From NCBI GenBank assembly GCA_020847175.1, contig JADLCM010000005.1, positions 1-64,000 on the forward strand: a stretch of 64,000 bases of DNA, read 5' to 3'. Origin of the DNA: Phycisphaerales bacterium. Lineage in GTDB: Bacteria > Planctomycetota > Phycisphaerae > Phycisphaerales > UBA1924. Numbering within the stretch: the first letter of the stretch is position 1; each line of letters begins with the position of its first letter. Of the stretch, positions 34,500 to 43,401 are shown piece by piece. The notes beneath the pieces are model-generated. The model had not been told where the DNA came from. It saw only the letters and a list, made by a program, of their open reading frames with translations, and did not search any database. The position numbers were made by a program, and so were the translations under genes.

Positions 34500-35161
34500 C
34501 GCGTGAACCGCTCCGCGAGCCGCGCGCCCAGCCACCCCACCATCGCCCCTGCCATCACATCGCTGAAGTAGTGGTCTCCCGCCTGCATGCGCCCCACGGC
34601 GCACCACGACGCCAAGGGTCTCACCACCCACCCGCACCCCGGGAAGGCCCTGCGCAGCGCCCACGCCGCCCCGAACGCCACCGCCGCGTGACTGCTGGGC
34701 ATGCCGAGGTTGCTCCCGTCGCGGAAGCCGTCGAAGAGCGGCCGGAAGACGTACCCCTCCCAGGCCGGTCCCGGCCTTTCGCGGCCGATCACCAGCTTGA
34801 GAACCTCGGCGAACCCTCCGGAGATGGTCGCGCCAAGCACAAGGCGTGCCGCCCCCACCCGCAGCTCCCTGGGCGTTTTCAGCCCCGTCGCGGGGAGCGC
34901 CGGGGGCATCCGGCGCACCCGGACGAGATCAACCAGAACCAATCCGGCGCCGAGCAACACCCACGTGGGCAAGTAGCCCATCACCCGCCCGAGGCGGTAC
35001 CAGTCGCGCCGCCCGAGGCGGTCTTCGTCCCAGGTCAGCAGGTTCTCGTATGCCCAGGCATCAGCCAGGTGCGCCAAGGCAAGAAGCACGCCCGCGAGCG
35101 CCCACAGCGGCCAGCGCGGCCGCCCTCCCCCGAAGCGAACTCTCATCGGGTCTTCGAACAA
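34496..35161 (-). CDS. PAP2 superfamily membrane phosphatase
   Basis: Integral membrane phosphatidic-acid-phosphatase-type enzyme, 221 residues. Motifs C1 (KLVIGRERP), C2 (GMPSSHAA) and C3 (AVGRMQAGDHYFSDVMAG) are present with both catalytic His residues. Substrates in this family include undecaprenyl pyrophosphate and lipid A phosphates; coupling with an LptF/G gene makes an envelope lipid likely. The start is uncertain. TTG 35161 has TAGCCT seven bases upstream, matching other leaderless starts; ATG 35146 is an alternative. Confidence 0.88.
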   Translation of the reverse strand: MFEDPMRVRFGGGRPRWPLWALAGVLLALAHLADAWAYENLLTWDEDRLGRRDWYRLGRVMGYLPTWVLLGAGLVLVDLVRVRRMPPALPATGLKTPRELRVGAARLVLGATISGGFAEVLKLVIGRERPGPAWEGYVFRPLFDGFRDGSNLGMPSSHAAVAFGAAWALRRAFPGCGWVVRPLASWCAVGRMQAGDHYFSDVMAGAMVGWLGARLAERFTR

Positions 35162-35201
35162 TCGGGCAAGGCTAGGCGACCGGGTGCCGGGTGCCACGTC
35201 A

Positions 35202-35264
35202 GGGTGCCCGCAGTCCGCATGCTCTGATGCGCGACTGCGGCCGCCCCGTTCACATCACCCCGCC
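35202..35264. repeat. 63-bp direct repeat, copy 1
   Basis: Identical over 63 bp to 35277-35339, with 12 bp between copies. Inside is an imperfect inverted repeat: GCAGTC ... GACTGC enclosing GCAT ... ATGC. This makes a hairpin-forming repeat unit in an intergenic position. Confidence 0.9.
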
Positions 35265-35276
35265 GAGATTCATTCC

Positions 35277-35339
35277 GGGTGCCCGCAGTCCGCATGCTCT
35301 GATGCGCGACTGCGGCCGCCCCGTTCACATCACCCCGCC
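35277..35339. repeat. 63-bp direct repeat, copy 2
   Basis: Second perfect copy. Its right end covers the stop codon and the last few codons of the small leftward gene at 35325, so that gene's present C-terminus is supplied by the repeat. Confidence 0.9.
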
Positions 35340-35594
35340 AATGTCCTTGTCCAGCCGCGAGCCCTTTCGCAGGCACTGACTCCGCAGCAGCACCGCAGCT
35401 TCCATCGCGTTGAGGGCCGCGTCGCTCGCCGCCCGGCGCTTCTTCGTGCTCTGCTCGTGCACCTGGGCCGAAGGCAGCGGTCCCGGCTCCTCCTCGACCC
35501 GGCGGAGCCGGACCGGCGCGCGCCCAATGGCCAGCCCGGCACTCAACCGCTCCACCGCCTCGCTCAGACCGCGATGCCGCGTCAGCCCGTCCAT
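35325..35594 (-). CDS. Small hypothetical protein ending in a repeat
   Basis: An 89-residue soluble protein of unknown function. The first half is Arg-rich (LTRHRGLSEAVERLSAGLAI), and the end is helical (RAASDAALNAMEAAVLLRS). AGGAGAG lies six bases before ATG 35594, which supports it as real. The final codons and the stop lie in the second copy of the 63-bp repeat, so the gene may once have been longer or shorter. Confidence 0.62.
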   Translation of the reverse strand: MDGLTRHRGLSEAVERLSAGLAIGRAPVRLRRVEEEPGPLPSAQVHEQSTKKRRAASDAALNAMEAAVLLRSQCLRKGSRLDKDIGGVM

Positions 35595-35757
35595 AGGCAC
35601 TCTCCTCGCCCAAGATCATCGGCGCTAGAACCCCCCCGAATATGGTGATTCCCTCGCGCACTTCCCGCGCCTGCGGCGCCCGTGCCGCTCGCGCGGTCCG
35701 CGCGGCCTGGTCGGGGCGTTATCGCGCGTCGCGCGCCCGCTCAGCCGATGATTCACC

Positions 35758-37167
35758 ATGGACACCTGCCCGCCTGACCCCGGTTCTCCGCGTGCCGCGA
35801 AGTGGGCCCTGCTCCTCTCGTTCCTGCTCTTCGTCGTCGTCGCGGGGCTCCAGATGCTCGGCGGGCGCACGGCGCTCGCGCCGACCGAGGAGGGCACCTA
35901 CGCGCTGCCCGCCCCGGACGAAGGGTCGCAACTCCTCGAAAGCCGCATCGCGATGGGCCTGCACGACCTCCTCGGGTCGCAGGCGGACGCATCGATCGGC
36001 GAACCGCCCGGCGCCGCGATTGAGAATCCCCCGACGGCGGAGAATCTCCGGGCGACGCCGATCATCGCCTTTCTCAAGGGGCGCGAGGCGGCGCTGGAGC
36101 ATCTGCGCCTCTTTCGCGGCGCCGCCGGGGCGCACGCCGACCGCGCCTTCATGGTCGCGGACGCGGACAGGTTTGAACGCGCCCTCAAGGGCGAGGCGCT
36201 CGCCGACGCCGACCGCGACGCGTTCCTTCGCGACCACGGCTGGTTCGCGCGCCTGGCGCTGGCCTTTCCGACGCCGGAATCGAGCCCGGAGCGCGAGGCC
36301 GCGCTCCGCCCCGCGGTGCGCCTCGTGACCATCATCCTGCTGGGCGCGCTGGGCGCAGTCCTCGCGCTCATCGCCGGGCTGGTGCTGCTCATCGTGTTCG
36401 CGGTCAAGATCGGGGGCAAGCGCCTGCAACGCGGTTTCGTGCGCCCCGCCCCGGGCGGGAGCGTCTACCTCGAAACCTTCGGCGCGTTTCTCGCGGGGTT
36501 TCTCGTCGTGCAGATCGTCGTGGGGGTCATTCTGGCGGCGGTCGTCCGCAACCAGAGCGCCCTGTGGTGGATCGGCATGGGCACGCAGTGGCTGCTCATG
36601 GGCGTCGTCGCCTACCCGCTGCTCCGCGGCGTGCCGCTGAGCCGCCTTCGCCAAGACCTCGGCCTGACCCGCGGCAAGGGAGTGCTCCGCGAGATGGGGG
36701 CGGGGATCGTCGGGTACCTCGCCGGTCTGCCGCTCCTTCTCGCGGGCTTCGGGGTCGTGATCCTCATCCAGTGGTATGTGAAGCGCCAGGGCGGCGCACC
36801 CCTGACCCCCAACAACCCCATCATGGATGCCACGAGCACCGGCGACGCCGCGACGATGGTCATGATCTTCGCGCTCGCGACCATCTGGGCGCCCCTCGTC
36901 GAAGAGACGGTCTTCCGCGGGGCGCTTTATCGGCACGCCCGTTCGCGCCTGACGGTCCTGCCCGCAGCATTGCTCGTGGGCCTCCTCTTCGCGTTCATGC
37001 ACTCGTACGGACCCGCGTTCACCCCGCCGCTGATCGTCCTGGGCACCACCTTCGCCCTGCTTCGCGAGTGGCGCGGCACGCTCATCGCCCCCATGACGGC
37101 CCACGCCCTGCACAACGGGACGATCATGTCGATGCTGTTCCTGGTCACCACCGCGGGCGGCGCGTGA
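35758..37167 (+). CDS. CPBP family intramembrane metalloprotease
   Basis: A 469-residue membrane protein. After an N-terminal anchor (about residues 16-36) comes a soluble region of about 140 residues, then eight or so membrane segments. The C-terminal CPBP (Rce1-like) domain carries VEETVFRGALYRHARS (EExxxR motif), LLFAFMHSYG and MTAHALHNGTIMSM with the two metal-binding His. Such proteins are predicted proteases or maturation factors in the inner membrane. ATG 35758 has no Shine-Dalgarno site. The long N-terminal domain is additional to the usual CPBP core, and its role is unknown. Confidence 0.9.
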   Translation: MDTCPPDPGSPRAAKWALLLSFLLFVVVAGLQMLGGRTALAPTEEGTYALPAPDEGSQLLESRIAMGLHDLLGSQADASIGEPPGAAIENPPTAENLRATPIIAFLKGREAALEHLRLFRGAAGAHADRAFMVADADRFERALKGEALADADRDAFLRDHGWFARLALAFPTPESSPEREAALRPAVRLVTIILLGALGAVLALIAGLVLLIVFAVKIGGKRLQRGFVRPAPGGSVYLETFGAFLAGFLVVQIVVGVILAAVVRNQSALWWIGMGTQWLLMGVVAYPLLRGVPLSRLRQDLGLTRGKGVLREMGAGIVGYLAGLPLLLAGFGVVILIQWYVKRQGGAPLTPNNPIMDATSTGDAATMVMIFALATIWAPLVEETVFRGALYRHARSRLTVLPAALLVGLLFAFMHSYGPAFTPPLIVLGTTFALLREWRGTLIAPMTAHALHNGTIMSMLFLVTTAGGA

Positions 37168-37616
37168 GGCCCCATTCCACGCGCGTGAAGGTTGCGCGGC
37201 GCGATGCAGGACGCACCGCGCGCCCCGGTCGCGGTCATCGACGCTGGGCGCTTTACACCAACCCAGCAAAAATGCCGGTGCGATTGCGAAACTTGTCGAA
37301 ACAACGCGGCCCGGGTTCTTTTCAGATCCCGGGCCGCCGCGCAGTCATCGGCCCGGGATCGGGCCAACGGTTGAGGGGCAGAGTCGCTTTTTCGCCAGAT
37401 GCCGACAGGCCGTGCTTCCGTCGCAATGCGCCGCAGGTTTTTCGGCGAGGCTGAGGGAGCATACCCCTACGCCACGTTTCGGTTTCAGTTTCATCGGAGC
37501 ATTGCAGGACGCACCGATTCGGTTCGCCGGTACGGGCCGGCCGGTGCGCCCCATCCTTATGGCTTCCCATTGGGGCGGCAGTTTCCTGACCGTGCGTGAG
37601 CATGATAAAGTCGCGG
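37168..37616. other. 449-bp intergenic region with short repeats and a hairpin
   Basis: No gene is supported. TGCAGGACGCACCG occurs twice (37205-37218 and 37503-37516), and a perfect hairpin lies between them at 37306-37337. The right end holds a possible -10 element GATAAA (37604-37609) for kdsA. Composition differs from neighbouring coding DNA, with several T-runs around 37390 and 37440. Confidence 0.45.
37306..37337. repeat. Perfect 10-bp inverted repeat between CPBP and kdsA genes
   Basis: Arms GCGGCCCGGG (37306-37315) and CCCGGGCCGC (37328-37337) flank a T-rich 12-base loop. No T-run follows directly. It could terminate the CPBP transcript or mark an intergenic repeat. Confidence 0.6.
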
Positions 37617-38474
37617 GTGAGCACCCCTGCACGCATCTGCCGCGTCGGCTCGGTTGAGATCGGCCCCGGGCTTCCTTTGGCGATCCTCGCCGGTCCATGC
37701 GTGCTTGAGAGTTTCGAGCTCGGGCTCGAAGTCGGGCGAACGGTGCGCGACCTCTGTCGCGAGTCGGGATTGTCCTACGTCTTCAAGGCGAGTTTCGACA
37801 AGGCAAACCGCTCGAGCGTCCGGTCTCCCCGGGGTCCGGGTCTGGAGCGCGGCCTGGAGTGGCTGGGAAGGATCGGGCGCGAGCTCGGTGTGCCCGTCAC
37901 CACCGACATTCACGAAGTCGAACAGGCTGACCCCGCAGCCGAGGCTGTCGATCTCCTCCAGATTCCCGCTTTTCTCTGCCGCCAGACGGACCTGCTCCAC
38001 GCGGCAGGCGTCGCGGCGGCCCGGAGAGGGAAGGGTGTCAACGTCAAGAAGGGGCAGTTTCTTTCTCCCCGCGAGATGGGCGGCCCCGTGCGCAAACTTG
38101 ACGAATCGGGGTGCTCAAACGTGCTGCTGACCGAGCGCGGCACGTTCTTCGGGTATCATCGGCTTGTCAATGATTTCATCGGGCTGGATGAAATGATGCA
38201 CCTGGAATGCCCGGGTGGCCCGCCGCCCCTCTGCTTCGACTGCACCCACTCAACGCAGCTCCCCGGTCTCGGGGAGCAGACCGGGGGACAGCCCAGGGCC
38301 ATGCCCCTGCTGGCCCGGGCGGCGACGGCGGCGGGGGTCCACGCGCTCTTCATCGAGTGCCACCCGGAGCCCGCGAAGGCCATGAGCGATTCCTCGACGC
38401 AAGCCCCGTTGTCGCGCATGGCCTCGGTGCTTGCCTCGGTGGCCCGCATTCGCCGGGCGGTCGACAAAGGGTGA
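37617..38474 (+). CDS. kdsA: 3-deoxy-8-phosphooctulonate synthase
   Basis: KdsA condenses phosphoenolpyruvate with arabinose 5-phosphate to give Kdo-8-phosphate, the first committed step to the Kdo of LPS. The 285-residue product has the family length and carries LAILAGPCVLES, FKASFDKANRSS, PVTTDIHEVEQA, VNVKKGQFLSPREM, VLLTERGTFFGYHRLVNDF and ALFIECHPEPAKAMSD. GTG 37617 has GATAAA seven bases upstream; ATG 37602, overlapping that box, and GTG 37596 are alternatives. It supports an LPS-bearing outer membrane. Confidence 0.94.
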   Translation: MSTPARICRVGSVEIGPGLPLAILAGPCVLESFELGLEVGRTVRDLCRESGLSYVFKASFDKANRSSVRSPRGPGLERGLEWLGRIGRELGVPVTTDIHEVEQADPAAEAVDLLQIPAFLCRQTDLLHAAGVAAARRGKGVNVKKGQFLSPREMGGPVRKLDESGCSNVLLTERGTFFGYHRLVNDFIGLDEMMHLECPGGPPPLCFDCTHSTQLPGLGEQTGGQPRAMPLLARAATAAGVHALFIECHPEPAKAMSDSSTQAPLSRMASVLASVARIRRAVDKG

Positions 38475-38509
38475 ACGCGGACCGGCGCGGGGTTCGCTAC
38501 CATCGACAC

Positions 38510-39619
38510 ATGGTTCGGCAGCGGATGATTGCGGCGGCTGCGGCGGCGGGGTTCTTGACCCTGCCCCTTGGCGCGCAGCCCGAGCGGGAGATGTCGCTCG
38601 ACCCCGACGCGGGATGGACGCAGACCCACGCGCCCGAGCCCGGCACGGATGAATGGACGATCTTCGAAGCGCGCCGCCTGCTGGCCGAGGGCAAGGCCGG
38701 CGCCGCGCGGAGCATGTTGACCCCGTGGATCAGCCGCCACCGCAAGGATGGACATCCGCTGATGTCCAAGGCGCTGCTGACGCGCGGGGATTGCCGCGTC
38801 GCGATGGGCGAGGAGTACTCGGCGCTCTTCGACTACGAAGAAATCGCGACGTTCTTTCCGGAGACGCCCGAGTTCATCGACGCCGCCGGGCGGGAACTGG
38901 ACATCGCGGTGCGCTACGCGAACGGGCTGCGCCGGCGCGTGTTCTTCGGCATGGTGCGCATCGGGCGCTCCAGCAACACCGCCGAGGAACTCTTCATGCG
39001 CATCCACGAGCGCATGCCCGGCAGCGAACTGGGCGAGCGGGCGATCATCGAGCTCGCCGATCACTACTTCCGGCGCCGGGAGATGGAGTCTGCGGCGACA
39101 GCCTACGAGATGTTCACGCTCAACTACCCGCGCAGCGTGCATGCGCCCAGGGCGATGGAGCGCCGGATTCTCTCGAACATCTCGACCTACAAGGGGCCGC
39201 GCTACGACGGGTCAGGGCTCGTCGAGGCCACGAACCTGATCGAGAACTTCCGTGACCGCTTCCCGCTCGAAGCCCACCAGGCGGGCTTTACCGAATCGCT
39301 CCTGACCCGCCTCGATGAATCGGCGGGAGCGCAGATGCTCGAAGCCGCGGACTGGTACCTCGACCACGGGGACCTGCCCGGCGCTCGGCTGCAATTGCGC
39401 CGCCTCGCCAAGAAGCACCCCCGCACGGTGGCGGCGGATCGCGCCCGGGTGATCCTGCGCGAGCGCGGGTGGGAAGAAGCCGCGCCGCCGGCTCCCGAGG
39501 CGGTGCCCGAAGGCCCGGCCGCCCCTGGCGAGAGCAGCGCGGGCGAATCTCCGGGAGCGCCGGAGGGCGGCAGTGCGCCCGCGGGCGGCTCGCGGGCGGA
39601 CGTGGGAGGCGGGACATGA
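38510..39619 (+). CDS. BamD-like TPR protein
   Basis: A 369-residue exported protein with a signal peptide (about residues 1-22, GAQ-PE). TPR-like helices fill about 45-320, including AIIELADHYFRRREMESAAT and FTLNYPRSVHAPRAMERRIL, the style of BamD/YbgF outer-membrane assembly factors. Unlike BamD there is no lipobox Cys. The last 45 residues are Pro, Gly and Ala. ATG 38510 has TACCAT six bases upstream and no ribosome site. The stop overlaps the lptE start (ATGA), so the two are translationally coupled. Confidence 0.85.
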   Translation: MVRQRMIAAAAAAGFLTLPLGAQPEREMSLDPDAGWTQTHAPEPGTDEWTIFEARRLLAEGKAGAARSMLTPWISRHRKDGHPLMSKALLTRGDCRVAMGEEYSALFDYEEIATFFPETPEFIDAAGRELDIAVRYANGLRRRVFFGMVRIGRSSNTAEELFMRIHERMPGSELGERAIIELADHYFRRREMESAATAYEMFTLNYPRSVHAPRAMERRILSNISTYKGPRYDGSGLVEATNLIENFRDRFPLEAHQAGFTESLLTRLDESAGAQMLEAADWYLDHGDLPGARLQLRRLAKKHPRTVAADRARVILRERGWEEAAPPAPEAVPEGPAAPGESSAGESPGAPEGGSAPAGGSRADVGGGT

Positions 39620-40146
39620 CGAGGCCACGGGCGCTGCGGATGTGCCGGCATGCCGCCGTCGGCGGGCTGCTCGCCCTCGGCGGATGCGCGAGCGACCCGT
39701 CGCGGGGGTATGCGCTCGCGTCGCCCTACGCGGGCGACGTGCGGACCGTCGAAGTGCCGATCTTTGAGAATGACTCGTACGACACCGGCATCGAACCCCT
39801 GCTGACCGAGGCCCTGGTCAAGGAGATTCAACGCTCGACGCCCTGGCGCGTTGTGCCCGGCACGGGCGACACGCGCCTGGAGGCGGCGGTTCGTGACGCG
39901 GGGTATGCGAGGCTCAGCCGCGCCCCCGGCACCGGGCTGACGCAGGAGGGCCTTCGCGATCTGACTGTCGATTTCGTGTGGCGCGACAACCGCACCGGCG
40001 ATGTCCTGGCGGCCCGGCGGGGCCTCCGGGTCTACGGGGCCTTCGTGCCCCAGCGCGGCGTGGGCGAACCGGCGGACGTGGGGCAATGGAACGTCGCCGA
40101 AGAGCTGGCCCGGGCGATCGTGCAGGAACTGCGTTCGACGTGGTGA
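39616..40146 (+). CDS. lptE: LPS-assembly lipoprotein LptE-like
   Basis: A 176-residue lipoprotein: the signal peptide ends LLALGGC near residue 24. The core (VRTVEVPIFENDSYDTGIEP, LLTEALVKEIQRSTPWRV, then LTVDFVWRDNRTGDVLA) follows the LptE pattern. LptE plugs the LptD barrel that inserts LPS in the outer membrane. No lptD is in the window. ATG 39616 overlaps the previous stop. It converges on the PP2C gene with a 12-bp gap. Confidence 0.85.
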   Translation: MTRPRALRMCRHAAVGGLLALGGCASDPSRGYALASPYAGDVRTVEVPIFENDSYDTGIEPLLTEALVKEIQRSTPWRVVPGTGDTRLEAAVRDAGYARLSRAPGTGLTQEGLRDLTVDFVWRDNRTGDVLAARRGLRVYGAFVPQRGVGEPADVGQWNVAEELARAIVQELRSTW

Positions 40147-40158
40147 GCCCGCACCGGG

Positions 40159-41832
40159 CTACGCCAGCACCCGGGCGACGACGATGGTCTGGTCGTCGGG
40201 CTTGGCGTGGATGCCCACGAACTGGCGCAGGTCCCAGAGGACGCGCTCGATGATCTCGGCGGCCCGGGCGCCCGGATTGTCGCTGAGGGCGCCCAGCACG
40301 CTGGCGCGCACGCGCCGGGCGCCGAAGCGCTCGCGGGCGAAGTTCGGCGCTTCGGGCAGGCCGTCGGTGTAGGCAACGAGCACATCGCCGGCGTGCAGGG
40401 GCACCTCGCCCTGCTCATAGGTTTCGCCCGGACAGACGCCGGCGACCAGGCCGCCCGCGCGGAGATCGGTGACCTCGCGCCCGCCCCGCACGATGAAGGG
40501 CGGCTCGTGCCCGGCGCTGGAGTATCGCAGCACGCCCGCGTCCCGGTCGATCTGGCCGTACCAGAGCGTCGCAAACTCGCTTTCGAGCGTGTCGCGGCAC
40601 ATGGCGTCGTTCACGCGGGCGAGCACGTCGGCGACGGAATGGCCGAGGGCCGCGTAGGTGCGGAGATTGGCGCGGACGCCCGCCATGAGCAGCGCCGCCG
40701 CGATGCCGTTGCCCGCCACGTCGCCCACCGTGAGGGCAAGCGTCTTGTCTGCGGGGAAGACATCGTAAAAGTCACCGCCCACCCGGTGGCTGGGCACGTA
40801 CCGGGCGGCGATGTCAAACCCCGGGAATGAGAGCCCGGCGGGGGGGAGCATCCGGCGCTGCACATCGGCCGCGAGTTGCAACTGGCGCTGAAGTTCGCGC
40901 TCTTCTTCCAGAATCCGGCGCATCCGCGCCTGCTGCACGGCGAGGGCGGCGTGCTCGGCGACGCTGCGGAGCAGCAGCCCCTCGGCCTCGGTAAAGATCC
41001 GGGGCTCGCGGGCGTAGAGACGGATGACGCCCATCGGGCGCCCCTGGAAGATCAACCCTGCGCTCAAGAATGCCCGCAGCCCCTCCGCCTTGACCTGGTC
41101 CCGGATCGGCACCCGCTCGTCGGCGAGCAGGTCGGGCACGGAGACCAGCTCGCCCGCGAGCGCCATGCGCTCGAAAAGTCGCTCGCGCGAGAGGGGCAGC
41201 GGGCTCTCGAGCCATTCGCGGCTGAGGCCCCGGCTGGCCTTGAGCACAAGTTCTCGCTCATCACCCCCGCGCGTGCCCAGGGCGTCCTCGGGCAGGAGCA
41301 CCACGCTGCCGGCATCGAGCTGGAGCACGTCCAGCGCGCTGCCGAGCGCCTCGGCGAGCACCCGCTCGGCCCCGCCCGTGCGCACCAGCAGCGCACTCAG
41401 GCGGTACATCAGTTCGACTTCCTTCACCCGGCGCCACAGCGCCAGCTCCTGGTCGCAGAGTTCGCTCGACGCCCGGGCGAGGTATCCGAGCGCATGCACG
41501 ATGGAGGCCTCGTCGGTGCCGGGGGCCGCGTGCACGACAAGAGCGCCGATCACGCGACCCCCCACCCGCAGGGGCACCCGGCGCGCATGCGCCGGCGGGG
41601 GCGCGCCGCCCGGACGCACCACCCACGGGCGGTCGCCCGCGGCGGGGTCAAAGTCGATGAGATTGTCGGCCTCGTCGCGCAGTTCGATGCGCGTGCCCGT
41701 GATCGACGAAAGCTCGGCGCACAGCGCCGCGAGCGACCCGTCAGTCAGGAAATCACGGATGGAGGCCCCCGCCACACGCCCGCTGCGACGCAGGAGCGCC
41801 GGGTCGCCGATGATCGAGGGCGGGTCAGCCAC
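40159..41832 (-). CDS. GAF domain PP2C-type (SpoIIE) serine phosphatase
   Basis: A 557-residue soluble regulator. Residues about 30-140 form a ligand-sensing-like segment (LCAELSSITGTRIELRDEAD), about 165-320 a GAF domain, a coiled linker follows (EEERELQRQLQLAADVQRRM), and the C-terminal SpoIIE-type phosphatase has RVGGDFYDVF, LTVGDVAGNGIAAALLMAG, LWYGQIDRD and VAYTDGLPEA with metal Asp residues. Such proteins act on anti-anti-sigma factors. GTG 41832 has GGAGG upstream and overlaps the stop of the upstream TPR gene by eight bases, so the two are coupled. The partner protein is not in the window. Confidence 0.92.
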   Translation of the reverse strand: MADPPSIIGDPALLRRSGRVAGASIRDFLTDGSLAALCAELSSITGTRIELRDEADNLIDFDPAAGDRPWVVRPGGAPPPAHARRVPLRVGGRVIGALVVHAAPGTDEASIVHALGYLARASSELCDQELALWRRVKEVELMYRLSALLVRTGGAERVLAEALGSALDVLQLDAGSVVLLPEDALGTRGGDERELVLKASRGLSREWLESPLPLSRERLFERMALAGELVSVPDLLADERVPIRDQVKAEGLRAFLSAGLIFQGRPMGVIRLYAREPRIFTEAEGLLLRSVAEHAALAVQQARMRRILEEERELQRQLQLAADVQRRMLPPAGLSFPGFDIAARYVPSHRVGGDFYDVFPADKTLALTVGDVAGNGIAAALLMAGVRANLRTYAALGHSVADVLARVNDAMCRDTLESEFATLWYGQIDRDAGVLRYSSAGHEPPFIVRGGREVTDLRAGGLVAGVCPGETYEQGEVPLHAGDVLVAYTDGLPEAPNFARERFGARRVRASVLGALSDNPGARAAEIIERVLWDLRQFVGIHAKPDDQTIVVARVLA

Positions 41833-43294
41833 CGTCGCCTCCGGTCTCGTCGAGCCACGCGGCCCGGAGCAACTGGGCCAGGGCCCGGTCCGCCCGCGCG
41901 GACGAGGCTTCGAGCAGCGTGATCCCCTCGCGCGCGGCCGGAGCATCGTCGGTCTGGTAGCCGAGGTATGCGAGCAGGAGGGGCGAACCGCCCGACCCGC
42001 CGCGCTCGATCAGGCCCCGAAGCGTCTCCTTCAGTTCGGCGATGCGCTCCGGGCGGGGCAGCACCCCGGGGCCGAAGCGGATGGCGCAGGATTCCGGAGA
42101 CCCCGCGAGCGTGTCGCGGAGGTTGATGCCCGCCGAGCGGAACAGCCCGGCGCCCAACTGCGCGTTCACGCGGGCGAGCGCCACCGAGGCATCGCCGGAC
42201 TTCGCAGACAGCGCCATCGTGTAACGCTCTTCGGCGTCGAAGTATCGCCCCTCGGCCATGAAGGCCTCTGCGGCTCGGCAATGCACCGGAAAGACATCTC
42301 CCGGGCTGCCCGGATCAACCACCACGCTCTCGAGGCGGAACCTGCTGCCCCGGATCAGGTCGATCATCGGCTCGCTGAGCCCTTCAAGGCCCATCGGCGC
42401 GCCGGTTTCAAGGTCGGTGGGAATCTGCGCCGGCAGCGTGCCGGGCAACGCCACGGTCGGACGGGCCTCGGATTCGACGGTCAGCAGTTCGGCCTCGAGT
42501 TCATCCAGCCGCTGACGCCATTCGGGAATCGGCGCTGAGGCCGGGGCATCTTGCGCCCCCGCGAGTTCGGCGAGCCGGCGTTCGAGCGCATCCGACCCCG
42601 TCGTGGCGAGCGAGACGTGCGAATCCACCCGCTGCGCGAGGGGCACCGAGCGGATGCCTCCCAGGCCCGAGGCGGTCATGCCGACCGGCTCGCCGGCGAG
42701 GTTCTGGCTGACATTGATCACGGCGGGCTGATACACGCGGTTGACAAGGAACGCACTGGCGGAGCGCATGGTGCCCAGCATCGACGAATCGCCGGCCCAT
42801 GCCGCATCGAGTTCCGCATCGGGAGAGGGGCCGATGTCTCCACTGATCGATGCCGACCCCGACCTCGCGTAGACAGGCACGCCGATGAGCTGGGAGGGCG
42901 CGTTGCCCCCGGTGGTGAGGGCGAACTGGTACTGAATCGCTTCGGTGCCGCGTATCCCCATCCCGCTCAGGCCGGAATAGAGGGAATCGCGCCGGAAGGC
43001 GAAGAGGTCGTTGCTGCCGAGCTCCCCTTCAAAGTCGCGCGTGCCCGAGAAGGCAGTGTCACCCCGGAAGGAAAGCCCCCCCGGCGCGTTGCCGCTGATG
43101 AGCGCATCGCGGAACTCAAGTTCGGCGCGGTTGCGGAGGGCTGGGTCCTGGCGCTGGGTAGGGGCGGAGAGTTCGAGGCGGCGTTCCAGGCCGCGCCCGT
43201 CGCCCAGTGCGTTCTGCCCCAGCGCGGGGCACACGCACGCACACGCGGCGAGGAGCATCCGGGGCGTCCTGAGAGGCATCGTGCGGGGAACCAT
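41825..43294 (-). CDS. Exported TPR-containing protein
   Basis: A 489-residue protein with a signal peptide (residues 1-26, PALG-QN). The first half is Ser/Gly-rich with little recognisable structure; the second half (about 320-480) has TPR-like helices (CRAAEAFMAEGRYFDAEERY, SVALARVNAQLGAGLFRSAG, and PLLLAYLGYQTDDAPAAREG). No specific family is recognised. ATG 43294 has GGAG nine bases upstream. It overlaps the PP2C gene downstream, which suggests the TPR protein and phosphatase work in one pathway. Confidence 0.82.
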   Translation of the reverse strand: MVPRTMPLRTPRMLLAACACVCPALGQNALGDGRGLERRLELSAPTQRQDPALRNRAELEFRDALISGNAPGGLSFRGDTAFSGTRDFEGELGSNDLFAFRRDSLYSGLSGMGIRGTEAIQYQFALTTGGNAPSQLIGVPVYARSGSASISGDIGPSPDAELDAAWAGDSSMLGTMRSASAFLVNRVYQPAVINVSQNLAGEPVGMTASGLGGIRSVPLAQRVDSHVSLATTGSDALERRLAELAGAQDAPASAPIPEWRQRLDELEAELLTVESEARPTVALPGTLPAQIPTDLETGAPMGLEGLSEPMIDLIRGSRFRLESVVVDPGSPGDVFPVHCRAAEAFMAEGRYFDAEERYTMALSAKSGDASVALARVNAQLGAGLFRSAGINLRDTLAGSPESCAIRFGPGVLPRPERIAELKETLRGLIERGGSGGSPLLLAYLGYQTDDAPAAREGITLLEASSARADRALAQLLRAAWLDETGGDGG

Positions 43295-43401
43295 GGGGGT
43301 GCTCCGAGGGCTGACGATGGTATCGACCTCTCCCTGCTGTACGGATCACGACGCGCGAAGGGTCGATCTTCGGGAGGGGTCCGAGAAAACCCGGGCCCGG
43401 C

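Noticed and set aside
35143..35661. A leftward open frame with a repeated peptide segment (GDVNGAAAVAHQSMRTAGT twice)
   Set aside because: The repeated peptide is only the translation of the 63-bp DNA repeat; the frame overlaps a better-supported small gene and has no ribosome site.
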